Assembly: GCA_001464935.1 (NCBI GenBank)
Contig: LNEL01000017.1
Coordinates: 1 to 41,819, forward strand
Length of the DNA stretch: 41,819 nucleotides
Direction: 5' to 3'
Origin: Gammaproteobacteria bacterium Ga0077536
GTDB taxonomy: Bacteria; Pseudomonadota; Gammaproteobacteria; Ga0077536
Part shown: positions 1-8,199 of the stretch, one piece after another
How positions within the stretch are numbered: the first letter of the stretch is position 1
Layout: every line of letters begins with the position of its first letter
Notes under the pieces: model-generated
Told to the model about the DNA's origin: nothing
Seen by the model: the letters and a program-made list of their open reading frames with translations, nothing else
The model's database searches: none
Made by a program: the position numbers and the translations under genes

Positions 1-414
1 GGCGCCGGCGCCGAGCCGACGGCCTCGTCGGTGGTCGCCGATCTGGTCGACGTGGTGCGCGCGCTGACGACGGACGCCGAGAACCGTGTGCCGCATCTCG
101 CGTTCCAGCCGGACACGCTCGACAACCAGCCGATCCTCGACATCGAAGACACGCAGACCGCCTATTACCTGCGGCTGCTCGTCGCCGATGAACCGGGCGT
201 GCTCGCCGACGTCACGCGCATCCTCGCGGACCTCAACATCAGCATCGAGGCAATCATGCAGCTCGACCGCGAAGACGAGGCGCCGACCGTGCCGGTCGTG
301 ATCCTCACGCACGTCGTCAAGGAACGCGCGATGAACGCCGCGATCGCGCGCATTGAAGCCCTGCCGGCCGTCAGCAGGCCCGTCAACCGTATCCGCGTGG
401 AGCCACTCGCATGA
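1..414 (+). CDS. hom: Homoserine dehydrogenase, C-terminal part (cut by window start)
   Basis: The reading frame is open from base 1, so only the last 137 codons are present. The visible part ends in an ACT domain (about the last 90 residues, beginning near YYLRLLVADEPGVLADVTRI), the regulatory module that closes the roughly 435-residue single-function homoserine dehydrogenases. The enzyme reduces aspartate semialdehyde to homoserine in the cytoplasm with NAD(P)H, and the ACT domain normally gives feedback control by threonine. The catalytic and NAD-binding parts lie outside the window. The stop codon overlaps the thrC start by four bases (ATGA), so the two genes are probably translationally coupled. 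The assignment rests on the ACT sequence together with the thrC neighbour. Confidence 0.9.
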   Translation, partial: GAGAEPTASSVVADLVDVVRALTTDAENRVPHLAFQPDTLDNQPILDIEDTQTAYYLRLLVADEPGVLADVTRILADLNISIEAIMQLDREDEAPTVPVVILTHVVKERAMNAAIARIEALPAVSRPVNRIRVEPLA

Positions 415-1544
415 GTACCGGCAATCACTATCTCGGCCTGCTCGACCGCTATCGCGACCGTCTGCCGGTGAGCCCCGACATGAAGATCGTCTCGCTCGTC
501 GAGGGCGACACCCCGCTGATCCCGCTCGAGAACCTGTCGCGCGCAGCGGGCCACGACGTGCAGATCTTCGCGAAGTTCGAAGGTCTGAACCCCACCGGTT
601 CGTTCAAGGACCGCGGCATGACGATGGCCGTGACGCAGGCCGTGCACGAAGGCACGAAGGCCGTCATCTGCGCGTCGACCGGCAACACGTCCGCGTCGGC
701 GGCCGCCTACGCGGCACGCGCCGGCATCCGCGCCTTCGTGCTGATCCCGGACGGCAAGATCGCGCTCGGCAAACTGGCGCAGGCGATGATCCAGGGCGCG
801 GTGGTCATCCAGATCCAGGGCAACTTCGACGACGGCATGCGCATCGTGAAGGAAATGGCGGATGCCGGCCCGATTTCGATCGTGAATTCGATCAACCCCT
901 ATCGCCTGCAGGGCCAGAAGACCGCGGCCTTCGAGATCTGCGACGCGCTCGGTCGCGCGCCGGACTACCACTGCATTCCCGTCGGCAACGCCGGCAACAT
1001 CAGTGCGCACTGGGTTGGCTATTCCGAGTACGCCGGCGTGAAGCCCCGCACGCAGTCCTGTGCGTTCTGCACCGACACCTGCCGCTTCGAACGGCCGGCG
1101 GTCGTCTCGAACCGCCCGGTGATGGTCGGCTACCAGGCCGCCGGCTCGGCGCCCTTCCTGCGCGGCGGCCCGGTCGACGAACCGGAAACCGTGGCCACCG
1201 CCATCCGCATCGGCAACCCGCAGTCCTGGGATCTCGCGTGGGCGGCGGTGCGGGAATCCGGCGGCTGGTTCGACGAACTGACCGACGCCGACATCCTCGC
1301 GGCACAGAAACTCCTCGCCGAGCGCGAAGGCGTGTTCTGCGAACCGGCATCGGCGATTTCCGTCGGCGGGCTGCTGCGTGACATCAAGGCCGGCAAGATC
1401 AAACCCGGCAGCACGATCACCTGCACGCTGACGGGCCACGGCCTCAAGGATCCGGACACGGCGATCAAGCAGAGCCAGGGCCAGGTGCTGCAGATCCCGG
1501 CCCAGACCGACCTGGTCAAACGCGCGATCCTCGACCGCCTCTGA
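411..1544 (+). CDS. thrC: Threonine synthase
   Basis: This 377-residue PLP enzyme converts O-phosphohomoserine to threonine, the last step of the pathway. The PLP lysine lies in GSFKDRG (Lys66). The phosphate-binding loop is PVGNAGNISAH, and the substrate-side motif STGNTSASAAAYAA follows the lysine as in fold-type II enzymes. The length matches the short, Bacillus-type threonine synthase class rather than the roughly 430-residue E. coli type. The ATG overlaps the hom stop by four bases. The next gene begins three bases after the stop, so hom, thrC, the RpfE-like gene and recJ look like one transcript. Confidence 0.96.
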   Translation: MSTGNHYLGLLDRYRDRLPVSPDMKIVSLVEGDTPLIPLENLSRAAGHDVQIFAKFEGLNPTGSFKDRGMTMAVTQAVHEGTKAVICASTGNTSASAAAYAARAGIRAFVLIPDGKIALGKLAQAMIQGAVVIQIQGNFDDGMRIVKEMADAGPISIVNSINPYRLQGQKTAAFEICDALGRAPDYHCIPVGNAGNISAHWVGYSEYAGVKPRTQSCAFCTDTCRFERPAVVSNRPVMVGYQAAGSAPFLRGGPVDEPETVATAIRIGNPQSWDLAWAAVRESGGWFDELTDADILAAQKLLAEREGVFCEPASAISVGGLLRDIKAGKIKPGSTITCTLTGHGLKDPDTAIKQSQGQVLQIPAQTDLVKRAILDRL

Positions 1545-1547
1545 TCC

Positions 1548-2579
1548 GTGCCGGCGAGCGCCCCCCGACTGACGATCGTCATGCCGGGTCTCGTACCGGG
1601 TGCAGCGCTTGCCAACGGCACCGCCATCAGTGCGCCGCTGCGCGCGCTGCTCGCCCGCGCCGACTGGGCCGCCACCGAGCCGCTCGTCGACGCCATGCTC
1701 GAACGCCTTGGTCTCGCGCCCGATGTTTCACTTGCCGACCTGATGGCGCTGTCCGATCTCGCTCTCGACCCCACTCTCGATGCCGCCGCCGCGGGTGGCT
1801 GGCTGCGCGCCGATCCCGTGCATCTGCGCGCGGACGCCAAACTCGTGGTGCTGCTTGCGCCCGCCAGCGGCGATGTCGGCGCGGACGAAGCGCAAGCACT
1901 GCTCGATGCGCTGCGCAGCGCAATGCCCGAAGCCGAATGGCGATGCGGCCGCGCGCCCGATCGCTGGTATGCGCGCTTCGATGCACCGTGCCCGACGCCG
2001 CGGCTTGGCCCCGCGTGGCTCAACGGCCGCTCGCTGACGCCGTTCTTTCCACAGGACGCCGCGCATCGCCGCTGGCGCCAACTCGTGAACGAAGCGCAGA
2101 TGGTGCTGCACGCAGCCGCCGCGAATGAGCAGCGGAGCGCCCGGCGCATGACGCCCCTGAACGCCGTCTGGCTGTGGGGCGGCGGCACGGCGGTGGCGAG
2201 ACGCGAGCCGGCCCTCGCCGCGGTGTGCGGGCGTGATCTGTTGCTGGCCGGCGCCGCGCGCGCCGCGAACCTGCCGTGGCAGCCGGCGCTGACACCCGCG
2301 ACACTCGATGCCGCGCTCGCGCACGGGCCACTGCTGATTGGCTGTGGCGCGCCGTTCGGCGAGGCCGGGCCGACCGCCAGCGCGGCCAGCGTGACCGACG
2401 ACGCCAATGCCTGCGCCGCGTGGGCGTGGGCGGCGCTGCGTGCCGGTCGCCTCGACGGCATCGATCTCCTCGGTGACGGCCTGCTCGGCCGCGTGACGCC
2501 CGCCGCCCGCTACCGTTTCTGGCGACGGCAGTGGCCGGGTCACTTTGGCGATCCACACGCGGTCGCGGCGCGCGCATGA
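1548..2579 (+). CDS. RpfE-family conserved protein (phosphoglycerate mutase-like annotation)
   Basis: A 343-residue cytoplasmic protein starting with GTG, three bases after thrC. It begins with a hydrophobic strand (RLTIVMPGLVPG), has an Ala/Leu-rich middle, and carries the signature region FFPQDAAHRRWRQLVNEAQM followed by LNAVWLWGGG. From memory this pattern belongs to the family named after RpfE of the Xanthomonas rpf region, often annotated as a phosphoglycerate mutase-like or regulatory protein and commonly found beside recJ. No biochemical role is established. Here the stop overlaps the recJ ATG by four bases (ATGA), which keeps the family's link with recJ. The metal-binding residues of true cofactor-independent phosphoglycerate mutase are not obvious, so no enzyme activity is claimed. 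Confidence 0.7.
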   Translation: MPASAPRLTIVMPGLVPGAALANGTAISAPLRALLARADWAATEPLVDAMLERLGLAPDVSLADLMALSDLALDPTLDAAAAGGWLRADPVHLRADAKLVVLLAPASGDVGADEAQALLDALRSAMPEAEWRCGRAPDRWYARFDAPCPTPRLGPAWLNGRSLTPFFPQDAAHRRWRQLVNEAQMVLHAAAANEQRSARRMTPLNAVWLWGGGTAVARREPALAAVCGRDLLLAGAARAANLPWQPALTPATLDAALAHGPLLIGCGAPFGEAGPTASAASVTDDANACAAWAWAALRAGRLDGIDLLGDGLLGRVTPAARYRFWRRQWPGHFGDPHAVAARA

Positions 2580-4297
2580 ACACGCCGCGCATCGAGCGCA
2601 GGCGGGTCGACGGTGAGCCAGCGGCGCTCGGCGATCTGCATCCCGTCGTGCAGCGCGTGTTCGCCGCGCGCGGCGTGCGCACGATGGCCGAACTCGACGT
2701 GTCGCTCGGCGGTCTGCTGCGCACCGACGCGCTCGGTGGGATCGGGCGGGCCACCGAGCTGCTGGCCGACGCCGTGCGTGGCGACCGGCGCATCGTCATC
2801 GTTGCCGACTTCGACGCCGATGGCGCGACGAGCTGCGCGATCGCGATACGCGCGCTGCGCGCGTGCGGCGCGCACCACGTCGATTTCGTCGTACCGAACC
2901 GCTTCGAGTACGGCTATGGACTCACGCCGCCGATCGTCGAACTCGTGCGGCAGAAGGGCGCGGATCTGCTGATCACCGTCGACAACGGGATTTCGAGTCT
3001 GGACGGTGTGGTGGCTGCGAAGCAGGCCGGCATGCAGGTGTTGATCACCGATCACCACCTGCCCGGCGCGCAGCTGCCGGCGGCGGACGCCATCGTGAAC
3101 CCGAACGTGCCGGGCGACGACTTCCCGAGCAAGTCGCTCGCGGGCTGTGGCGTGATCTTCTATGTGATGCTCGCGCTACGCGCGAAGCTGCGCGATGACG
3201 GCTGGTTCACCGCCAAGGGGATCAAGGAACCGAACTTCGCCGAACTGCTCGATCTCGTGGCGCTCGGCACGGTCGCCGACGTCGTACCGCTGGATGTCAA
3301 CAACCGCCGGCTGGTCGCGCAGGGCATCGCGCGCATCCGGGCAGGGCGCGCCTGTGCCGGCATTGCCGCGCTGTTGCGTATCGGCGGGCGCGACGCGTCG
3401 CGCCTGCTCGCGAGCGATCTCGGTTACGCGGTAGGCCCGCGCCTGAACGCCGCCGGACGCATGGCCGACATGTCCCTCGGCATCGAATGTCTGCTGAGCG
3501 ACGATCCCGCGCGCTGTTTCAGAATCGCCGGCGAACTCGACGCCCTGAACCAGGAGCGGCGCGCGATAGAGCGCGAGATGAAGCATCAGGCGCTCGATCA
3601 GGTGCTGCAGTCATTGCCGTCGACCGGCGAACTGCCGCACGGCATCTGCGTGTTCGATCCCGAGTGGCACCAGGGCATCGTCGGCGTGGTCGCCGGACGC
3701 GTCAAAGAGATCTATCACCGGCCCGTCATCGCCTTCGCCGTGGCCGGCGACGGTGAACTGAAGGGCTCCGGCCGCTCGATCCCCGGCGTGCACATTCGCG
3801 ACGTGCTCGATACGGTCGCGGCAGGCTCGCCCGGCCTGTTGTCCCGCTTCGGCGGCCACGCGATGGCCGCGGGCCTGTCGCTGCCGGAAGCGCGCTTTGC
3901 CGAGTTCTCCGCCGCCTTCGATCGCGTGGTCGCCGCGACCGTCGCGCCCGAACTGCTTGCGCAGGTGCTGCTGACCGATGGCGAACTCGATGCCAGGGAA
4001 ATGACCCTCGAACTCGCCCGCCTGTTGTCGACGGCCGCGCCGTGGGGCCAGGCCTTCCCCGAACCGCTGTTCGACGGCGAATTCGCGATTCGCCAGCGCC
4101 GGGTCGTCGGCAGCGATCATCTGAAACTCGATCTCGAATGCGCCGGACGAGTGTTTCAGGCCATCGCCTTCAACGCCGCCGACGCCCCGTGGGCCGACAC
4201 CGCTGCACGCATCCGTGCCGCCTATCGCCTGTCCGTCAACGAATGGCAGGGCGTGGAGCGTCTGCAACTCGTGATTGAATTCGCCGAGGCGCAGTGA
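2576..4297 (+). CDS. recJ: Single-stranded-DNA-specific exonuclease RecJ
   Basis: RecJ degrades single-stranded DNA 5' to 3' in RecF-pathway recombination, mismatch repair and base excision repair. The 573-residue protein has the DHH phosphoesterase motifs in order: DFDADG (residues 78-83), VDNGISS (about 135-141), the DHH triplet in ITDHHLPG (159-161), and ALGTVADVVPL. These are followed by the DHHA1 motif FGGHAMAAGLSL and the C-terminal OB region. I chose the ATG at 2576, which overlaps the stop of the preceding gene as ATGA. An ATG 45 bases upstream is in frame but lies inside that gene and adds a basic tail not expected for RecJ. Length is typical for the family. Confidence 0.95.
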   Translation: MNTPRIERRRVDGEPAALGDLHPVVQRVFAARGVRTMAELDVSLGGLLRTDALGGIGRATELLADAVRGDRRIVIVADFDADGATSCAIAIRALRACGAHHVDFVVPNRFEYGYGLTPPIVELVRQKGADLLITVDNGISSLDGVVAAKQAGMQVLITDHHLPGAQLPAADAIVNPNVPGDDFPSKSLAGCGVIFYVMLALRAKLRDDGWFTAKGIKEPNFAELLDLVALGTVADVVPLDVNNRRLVAQGIARIRAGRACAGIAALLRIGGRDASRLLASDLGYAVGPRLNAAGRMADMSLGIECLLSDDPARCFRIAGELDALNQERRAIEREMKHQALDQVLQSLPSTGELPHGICVFDPEWHQGIVGVVAGRVKEIYHRPVIAFAVAGDGELKGSGRSIPGVHIRDVLDTVAAGSPGLLSRFGGHAMAAGLSLPEARFAEFSAAFDRVVAATVAPELLAQVLLTDGELDAREMTLELARLLSTAAPWGQAFPEPLFDGEFAIRQRRVVGSDHLKLDLECAGRVFQAIAFNAADAPWADTAARIRAAYRLSVNEWQGVERLQLVIEFAEAQ

Positions 4298-4522
4298 CGG
4301 ACATGCCTGGCTCCGGCTGGCTGCATAATGAAGAGCCTGTAGTCAGCCGGCTGCGAACCCGCAGATGGCCCGTCCTGCCCAGGTGGGCGCGCGAGGTCTG
4401 CGCGGCCCGCCGACAGTCGGGTGGCGGAAAAGACGACAGACGCTCCCCGCAGCGGTGGCGGACCATCTGTCGCAGTGGCGGGCACGAGGCCCGCCCATTG
4501 ACTCCCTGAAAGGAATTCGACG
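4298..4522. other. Intergenic region between recJ and the CsbD-like gene
   Basis: These 225 bases hold no convincing gene. There is a 7-bp inverted repeat, CCGGCTG at 4313-4319 and CAGCCGG at 4344-4350, just after recJ, with an A/T-rich CATAAT at 4324-4329 between the arms that could be a -10 box without a good -35. A promoter for the stress-type gene at 4523 must lie here, but I cannot place it. A ribosome binding site (AAAGGA) sits about eight bases before the ATG at 4523. Confidence 0.4.
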
Positions 4523-4705
4523 ATGAACAAGGATCAGGTGAAGGGCAAGGCCAAAGAGGTCGGCGGCAAGGTTCAGCAGAAGGTCGGCGAGTTGGCCGAC
4601 AGCGACGAACAGCAGCTGAAAGGCCTCAAGCGCCAGGTCGAGGGCAAGGTGCAGAAGAAGATCGGCGACCTCAAGGAAGCGGTCGATGACATTACCGACA
4701 AGTGA
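4523..4705 (+). CDS. CsbD-like stress response protein
   Basis: A 60-residue, highly charged, hydrophilic protein beginning MNKDQVKGKAKEVGG, the hallmark of the CsbD family. The KGKAKE and KVQQKVGEL segments form the short helical repeat of the family. CsbD-like proteins are abundant general-stress proteins (sigma-B dependent in Bacillus, YjbJ in E. coli) with no known biochemical activity; they are small, soluble and cytoplasmic. A good ribosome binding site, AAAGGA, lies upstream. The following small lipoprotein gene starts 28 bases after the stop, so the two may be co-expressed as an envelope and general stress pair. Confidence 0.9.
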   Translation: MNKDQVKGKAKEVGGKVQQKVGELADSDEQQLKGLKRQVEGKVQKKIGDLKEAVDDITDK

Positions 4706-4733
4706 GCGGCCCCGCCGCCGCGGAGTGCCGACG

Positions 4734-4952
4734 TTGAACACATCTTCCGGCTTGAAACTCCTCGTGCTGGCGATGGCACTGGCCGTCGTCGGCTGCGATC
4801 GCAATCAACCGACGACCGAAGGCGCCGTTGAAGGCGCCAAGGACGCGCTGGACATGCGCGAACACGAAAAGCTCAAGGACGCGGGCGAAGACGCGGTCGA
4901 CGCCGTCGAGAACGCCGCCGAGGGCGTCAAAGACGAAGTCGAAGGACGCTAG
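4734..4952 (+). CDS. Small lipoprotein (entericidin-like), TTG start proposed
   Basis: The mature part is only about 50 residues, acidic and Lys/Ala/Glu-rich (KDAGEDAVDAVENAAEGVKDE), behind a lipoprotein signal, LLVLAMALAVVGC, whose Cys would be lipidated. I propose the TTG at 4734 (72 aa), because GGAG at 4721-4724 then sits nine bases upstream and the product starts with a normal short signal (MNTSSGLKLL). A GTG at 4725 is an alternative. The in-frame ATG at 4686 lies inside the CsbD gene and would give an unnatural Arg-rich leader. The helical repeat resembles small envelope-stress lipoproteins next to CsbD genes; function unknown. Confidence 0.7.
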   Translation: MNTSSGLKLLVLAMALAVVGCDRNQPTTEGAVEGAKDALDMREHEKLKDAGEDAVDAVENAAEGVKDEVEGR

Positions 4953-4973
4953 GACGCGGCCGGGCGCGGTGCC

Positions 4974-5756
4974 TCAGGCGCCGTAAAGCCCTGGCCTGCG
5001 ATCGGCCAGGTACGGATTCTCGAGCGCGGCCGCCGCGCGCGCACCGGGTTCGAGCCGAGCCATCAGCAGCGCCTCGCCGCGGCCCGCACGCGCCAGGTCG
5101 ATCCCGTCCGGACCGACAATCACAGATCCCCCTTCGTAACGCAGATCGCGCTCGGCGCCGCACAGGCCCGCGTACGCGATGAACACGTGGTTTTCCAGCG
5201 CCCGGCCCGGCACCAGCACTTCGCTGACCCGGCGCTGACCGGGGCTGGCCGGCAGCGCGGTGGGCACGATGATCAGCTCCGCGCCCGCCAGCGCGAGCCC
5301 GCGCGCCATCTCCGGAAACTCGATGTCATAGCAGATCAGCAAGCCCGTCTTCAGGCCTGCCACTTCGAAGACCTGCGAGGGCACGTCAGAGGCCCTGAAC
5401 TGCGCACGCTCCGCCGCACCGAACAGGTGACATTTCCGGTAACACTGGACGCCGTCCGCACTGGCGAGCACGGCACTGTTGTAGACGTCGGCGCCGTCGC
5501 GCTCCGGCCAGCCCGCGACGATCGCCAGATCCGTGGCGCGAGCCAGCTGCAGCAGCCGCGTCACCAGCGGGCCATCGCGCGGCTCGGCGAGCCGTGCACT
5601 GTCGTTGGCGATGGCGTAGCCCGTGAGACTCAGCTCGGGCGTCACGAGCAACTGCGCGCCGAAGGCCTGGGCCGAGCGCGCGGCGCTGGCGATGCGCGCG
5701 AAATTGAGTTCGGGCGTCGCCGGGTGTGGCTGCATCTGCAGCAGGGCAATGTTCAT
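4974..5756 (-). CDS. Carbon-nitrogen hydrolase (nitrilase superfamily amidase)
   Basis: A 260-residue cytoplasmic hydrolase of C-N bonds in amides, carbamoyl compounds or nitriles. The Glu-Lys-Cys triad is complete: Glu41 in LLVTPELSLTG, Lys108 in YRKCHLFG and Cys142 in LLICYDIEFPE. The sequence also has the family's PTALP region after the cysteine. The start is the ATG at 5756, which overlaps the stop of the upstream TetR gene (ATGA) and gives the usual MNIALLQMQ first strand. Longer upstream extensions run through the TetR gene in another frame and are not credible. Substrate unknown. Being behind a TetR gene and beside a flavin monooxygenase suggests a role in breaking down a nitrogenous compound. 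Confidence 0.9.
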   Translation of the reverse strand: MNIALLQMQPHPATPELNFARIASAARSAQAFGAQLLVTPELSLTGYAIANDSARLAEPRDGPLVTRLLQLARATDLAIVAGWPERDGADVYNSAVLASADGVQCYRKCHLFGAAERAQFRASDVPSQVFEVAGLKTGLLICYDIEFPEMARGLALAGAELIIVPTALPASPGQRRVSEVLVPGRALENHVFIAYAGLCGAERDLRYEGGSVIVGPDGIDLARAGRGEALLMARLEPGARAAAALENPYLADRRPGLYGA

Positions 5757-6430
5757 CTGCGTGTCCTCCGGGCACTGGTGGTCTGCATGCGGGCCCGCTT
5801 CTGTCGCGCCGGATCGTGGCCGACGAAATGCCACAGAAACTCGCGCAGCTCGGCGATGTCCTGCGCGATGCGACGACTGCCGCCGCCGCGGGTGGTCGAA
5901 GCATGAAAGATGCCGTCGAGCTGACGGCCGACGAAACGCGCTGTCCGCGCGGCATCGACATCGCGAAACCGGCCCTGTGCGATGCCGCGCGACAGACTCT
6001 GTTGCAGGAGCTTCTGTTCGCGCGCGTACAGGCTTTTGATCATCGCGTCGACCTCCGCATCGTGCACGCCGAGCGCCGCGTAGTCGGCCATGATTTTCAC
6101 CATCTGCACGAGCATCGGCGCCATTTTCACCTGCGCCTTCAGCCACGCGTCGATCACGGCCGCCGGATCGTCTTCCGCCGGATCCCGCAGCGCCTCGAAG
6201 CCGACCATCAGGCGTTCGATCGCATAGGCGAGCACGCTGCGGAACAGATGATCCTTGTCGTCGAAGTAGTGATAAATCAGCGCGACATTGACCTTGCAGG
6301 CCTGCGCAATCTGGCGAACGTTCACGATCGAGAAGTGCGTTGTCGCGAAGAGTTCGAGCGCCGTCTCGCGGATCAGTGAGGCGCGCTCGGCCGGCGCGAG
6401 GCGGCGTCTGGTCGAGGGTTCAGGGATCAA
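5753..6430 (-). CDS. TetR-family transcriptional regulator
   Basis: A 225-residue repressor-type protein. The N-terminal helix-turn-helix is clear: RETALELFATTHFSIVNVRQ, then IAQACKVNVALIYHYF and DDKDHLFRSVL, at about residues 20-70. The remainder is the all-helical ligand-binding domain. The start codon is TTG: a strong AGAGGAG lies about six bases upstream and no ATG is available in frame. The last codons (ARRTRR) overlap the amidase start by four bases. The gene is divergent from the flavin monooxygenase at 6590, and a near-perfect palindrome lies between them, so it probably controls that promoter and its own. The inducer is not predictable from sequence. Confidence 0.93.
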   Translation of the reverse strand: MIPEPSTRRRLAPAERASLIRETALELFATTHFSIVNVRQIAQACKVNVALIYHYFDDKDHLFRSVLAYAIERLMVGFEALRDPAEDDPAAVIDAWLKAQVKMAPMLVQMVKIMADYAALGVHDAEVDAMIKSLYAREQKLLQQSLSRGIAQGRFRDVDAARTARFVGRQLDGIFHASTTRGGGSRRIAQDIAELREFLWHFVGHDPARQKRARMQTTSARRTRR

Positions 6431-6519
6431 TTTGTGCTCCTCTCGCGCCGTTCTGGTGCGGCATGAACCGCAATGGTGAGCGCTGCCGCGGCTGTTGCGG
6501 ATCGCGCGTGTCGCCGCTG

Positions 6520-6549
6520 TTGACAGCTTTTATTCAGCACAAGCTTAAT
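6520..6549 (+). promoter_or_regulatory. Probable promoter of the flavin monooxygenase gene
   Basis: A perfect -35 box TTGACA at 6520-6525 is followed, 18 bases later, by CTTAAT (6544-6549, four of six bases of the consensus -10). It points toward the gene at 6590 and lies in a locally A/T-rich stretch that stands out from the G+C-rich surroundings. The proposed operator covers the spacer and the -10 box. Confidence 0.6.
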
Positions 6550-6551
6550 AA
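6530..6551. promoter_or_regulatory. Palindromic operator, probably for the TetR-type regulator
   Basis: The half-sites TTATTCAGC (6530-6538) and GCTTAATAA (6543-6551) are inverted repeats matching at eight of nine positions around a four-base centre (ACAA). The site overlaps the -10 region of the promoter for the gene at 6590 and lies in the divergent intergenic region of the TetR gene. Size, symmetry and position fit a TetR-family operator; binding itself is inferred. Confidence 0.65.
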
Positions 6552-6589
6552 GAAAACGGCGACAGTGCTGCATCAATCGAGGTTCTCTC

Positions 6590-7903
6590 ATGGCGACCAA
6601 ACGTTTTCATCTGGGCTGGTTCATGAATTTCACCCCCGATGAATGGCGTCTGCCGTATGGCAGCGGGGGCCGGTTCTGGGACGGGCGCTTCTACATCGAG
6701 ATGGCGCAGGCACTCGAGCGCGCGTGTTTCGACTACATCATGATCGAAGACAAGCTGATGGTGCCCGAAACCTACGGCGGCTCCCGCGACTACACGCTGC
6801 AGAACGCGATGATCGCGCCGAAGCACGATCCGGCGCCGCTCGCGACCGCGATGGGCATGGCGACCTCGCGGTTGGGGGTGGTGGCAACGCTGTCCACGCT
6901 GTCCTATCCGCCGTTCCTGCTCGCGCGCCTGTCGTCGACGATCGACAGCCTCACGGGCGGGCGCTTCGGCTGGAACATCGTGACCAGCGCGGAAGACCTC
7001 GCGGCGCAGAACTTCAGTCTCCCCCGGCTGCCCGATCGCGAGCTGCGCTACGAAATGGCGAGCGAATACATGGAGGTCGTCAACAAACTGTTCGCGTCGT
7101 GGGATACGGACGCCGTCGTGCTCGACCGCGAACGCGGCATCTATGCCGATTCGTCCAAAGTGCGTGCAATCGATCATGTGGGCAAGCACTACCAGGTTCG
7201 CGGCCCGCTGAACACGGTGCCGTCACCGCAGGGCCGGCCGGTCTACGTGCAGGCCGGTGCGTCGCCGCGCGGCCGGGACTTCGCCGCCGCGCATGCCGAT
7301 TCCATCATCTCGATCATGCCGGGGCCGGCGGCAATGAAGGATTTTCGCGATGACATCCGCGCGCGTGCGGCGCGGCTCGGGCGCGATCCCGACACGATCA
7401 AGGTCCTGTTCTGCATCACGCCGACACTCGGTGAAACCGCCGCCGAAGCGCATGAGAAATATCAGCGCGAGCTGTCGTCGCCGCAGTTCGTTGCCGACAC
7501 GCTGGCCTGCATTTCGGCGATCACCGAAATCGACTTCGCCGAGTTCGCCCTCGACGAGCCGCTGCCGCGCAAACTCACGACGAACGGCGAATCGGGCTCG
7601 CTCGACAAGTTCCAGCAGTGGGGCAGCGGCAAGACGCTGCGCCAGCTGGCGCTCGATGACGGCGGCGGGCTGGTGTCGTCGGTCGAACTGATCGGCACGC
7701 CCGACCAGGTGGCGGAGCGGATGGGGGAGGTGATGGCCGAGGTCGGGGGCGACGGGTTCCTGATCACGACGCCGGTGATGCGCATGAGCCGGCGCTACAT
7801 CGTCGAAATCACCGACTGGCTGGTGCCCGCGCTCCAGCGCCGTGGCCTGGCGCGGACGGCCTACGCGCACGAAAAGCTGCGCGATCACCTGCTGGAGTTC
7901 TGA
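6590..7903 (+). CDS. LLM-class flavin-dependent monooxygenase (NtaA/SnaA/DszA type)
   Basis: A 437-residue bacterial-luciferase-like monooxygenase that would use FMNH2 from a separate reductase. Family signs in order: the N-terminal HLGWFMNF strand, the active-site region FDYIMIEDKLMVPETYGGS, LGVVATLSTLSYPPFLLARL, the SLTGGRFGWNIVTS flavin-pocket motif typical of nitrilotriacetate, DszA and SnaA enzymes, and YVQAGASPRGRDFAA. Length fits the 430-460 residues usual for this subgroup. Substrates include aminopolycarboxylates, sulfones and streptogramin precursors, so the substrate here is open. The gene has its own promoter and palindromic operator, and it is divergent from the TetR and amidase genes. 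No flavin reductase gene is nearby. Confidence 0.92.
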   Translation: MATKRFHLGWFMNFTPDEWRLPYGSGGRFWDGRFYIEMAQALERACFDYIMIEDKLMVPETYGGSRDYTLQNAMIAPKHDPAPLATAMGMATSRLGVVATLSTLSYPPFLLARLSSTIDSLTGGRFGWNIVTSAEDLAAQNFSLPRLPDRELRYEMASEYMEVVNKLFASWDTDAVVLDRERGIYADSSKVRAIDHVGKHYQVRGPLNTVPSPQGRPVYVQAGASPRGRDFAAAHADSIISIMPGPAAMKDFRDDIRARAARLGRDPDTIKVLFCITPTLGETAAEAHEKYQRELSSPQFVADTLACISAITEIDFAEFALDEPLPRKLTTNGESGSLDKFQQWGSGKTLRQLALDDGGGLVSSVELIGTPDQVAERMGEVMAEVGGDGFLITTPVMRMSRRYIVEITDWLVPALQRRGLARTAYAHEKLRDHLLEF

Positions 7904-7926
7904 GCAGCGTGGGTGGGGGGGAATGG

Positions 7927-8089
7927 GGCCACCGAGAACACCACGGACACCGAGAAATTCAATGAACGGATGGGTTGAGGGCGGGAGACATACCGTAACC
8001 ATGTCGATGGTTCCCGTCAGCTTGCGAGGCGGCCCTGACACCCGTTCCCCCTCGGTGTTCTCGGTGGCTGGTATTTGAATTCAGCCGGG
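7927..8089. repeat. Dispersed inverted-repeat element, copy 1
   Basis: Left arm GCCACCGAGAACACC (7929-7943, followed by a variant second unit GGACACCGAG at 7945-7954) pairs with right arm CTCGGTGTTCTCGGTGGC (8051-8068). The arms enclose about 100 bases, including GGATGGGT at 7968-7975. Just outside the right arm is GGTATTTGAATTCAGCC. A related element lies at 17321-17446. It fills most of the 296-base gap between the monooxygenase and the small zinc-finger gene; I see no coding sequence there. Confidence 0.75.
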
Positions 8090-8199
8090 TTGCACGGCCC
8101 GGTCTCCTCGGAAACCAGTGCCGACCTTGCATTCCGCGTCATTCGCGGCCATATAGCGGGAACCGGCCGCGGTGCGTGGCCGACTGACAGGACACGCAA

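Noticed and set aside
165..1439. A 424-codon open frame antisense to hom and thrC
   Set aside because: It covers two recognised genes on the other strand and is a composition artefact.
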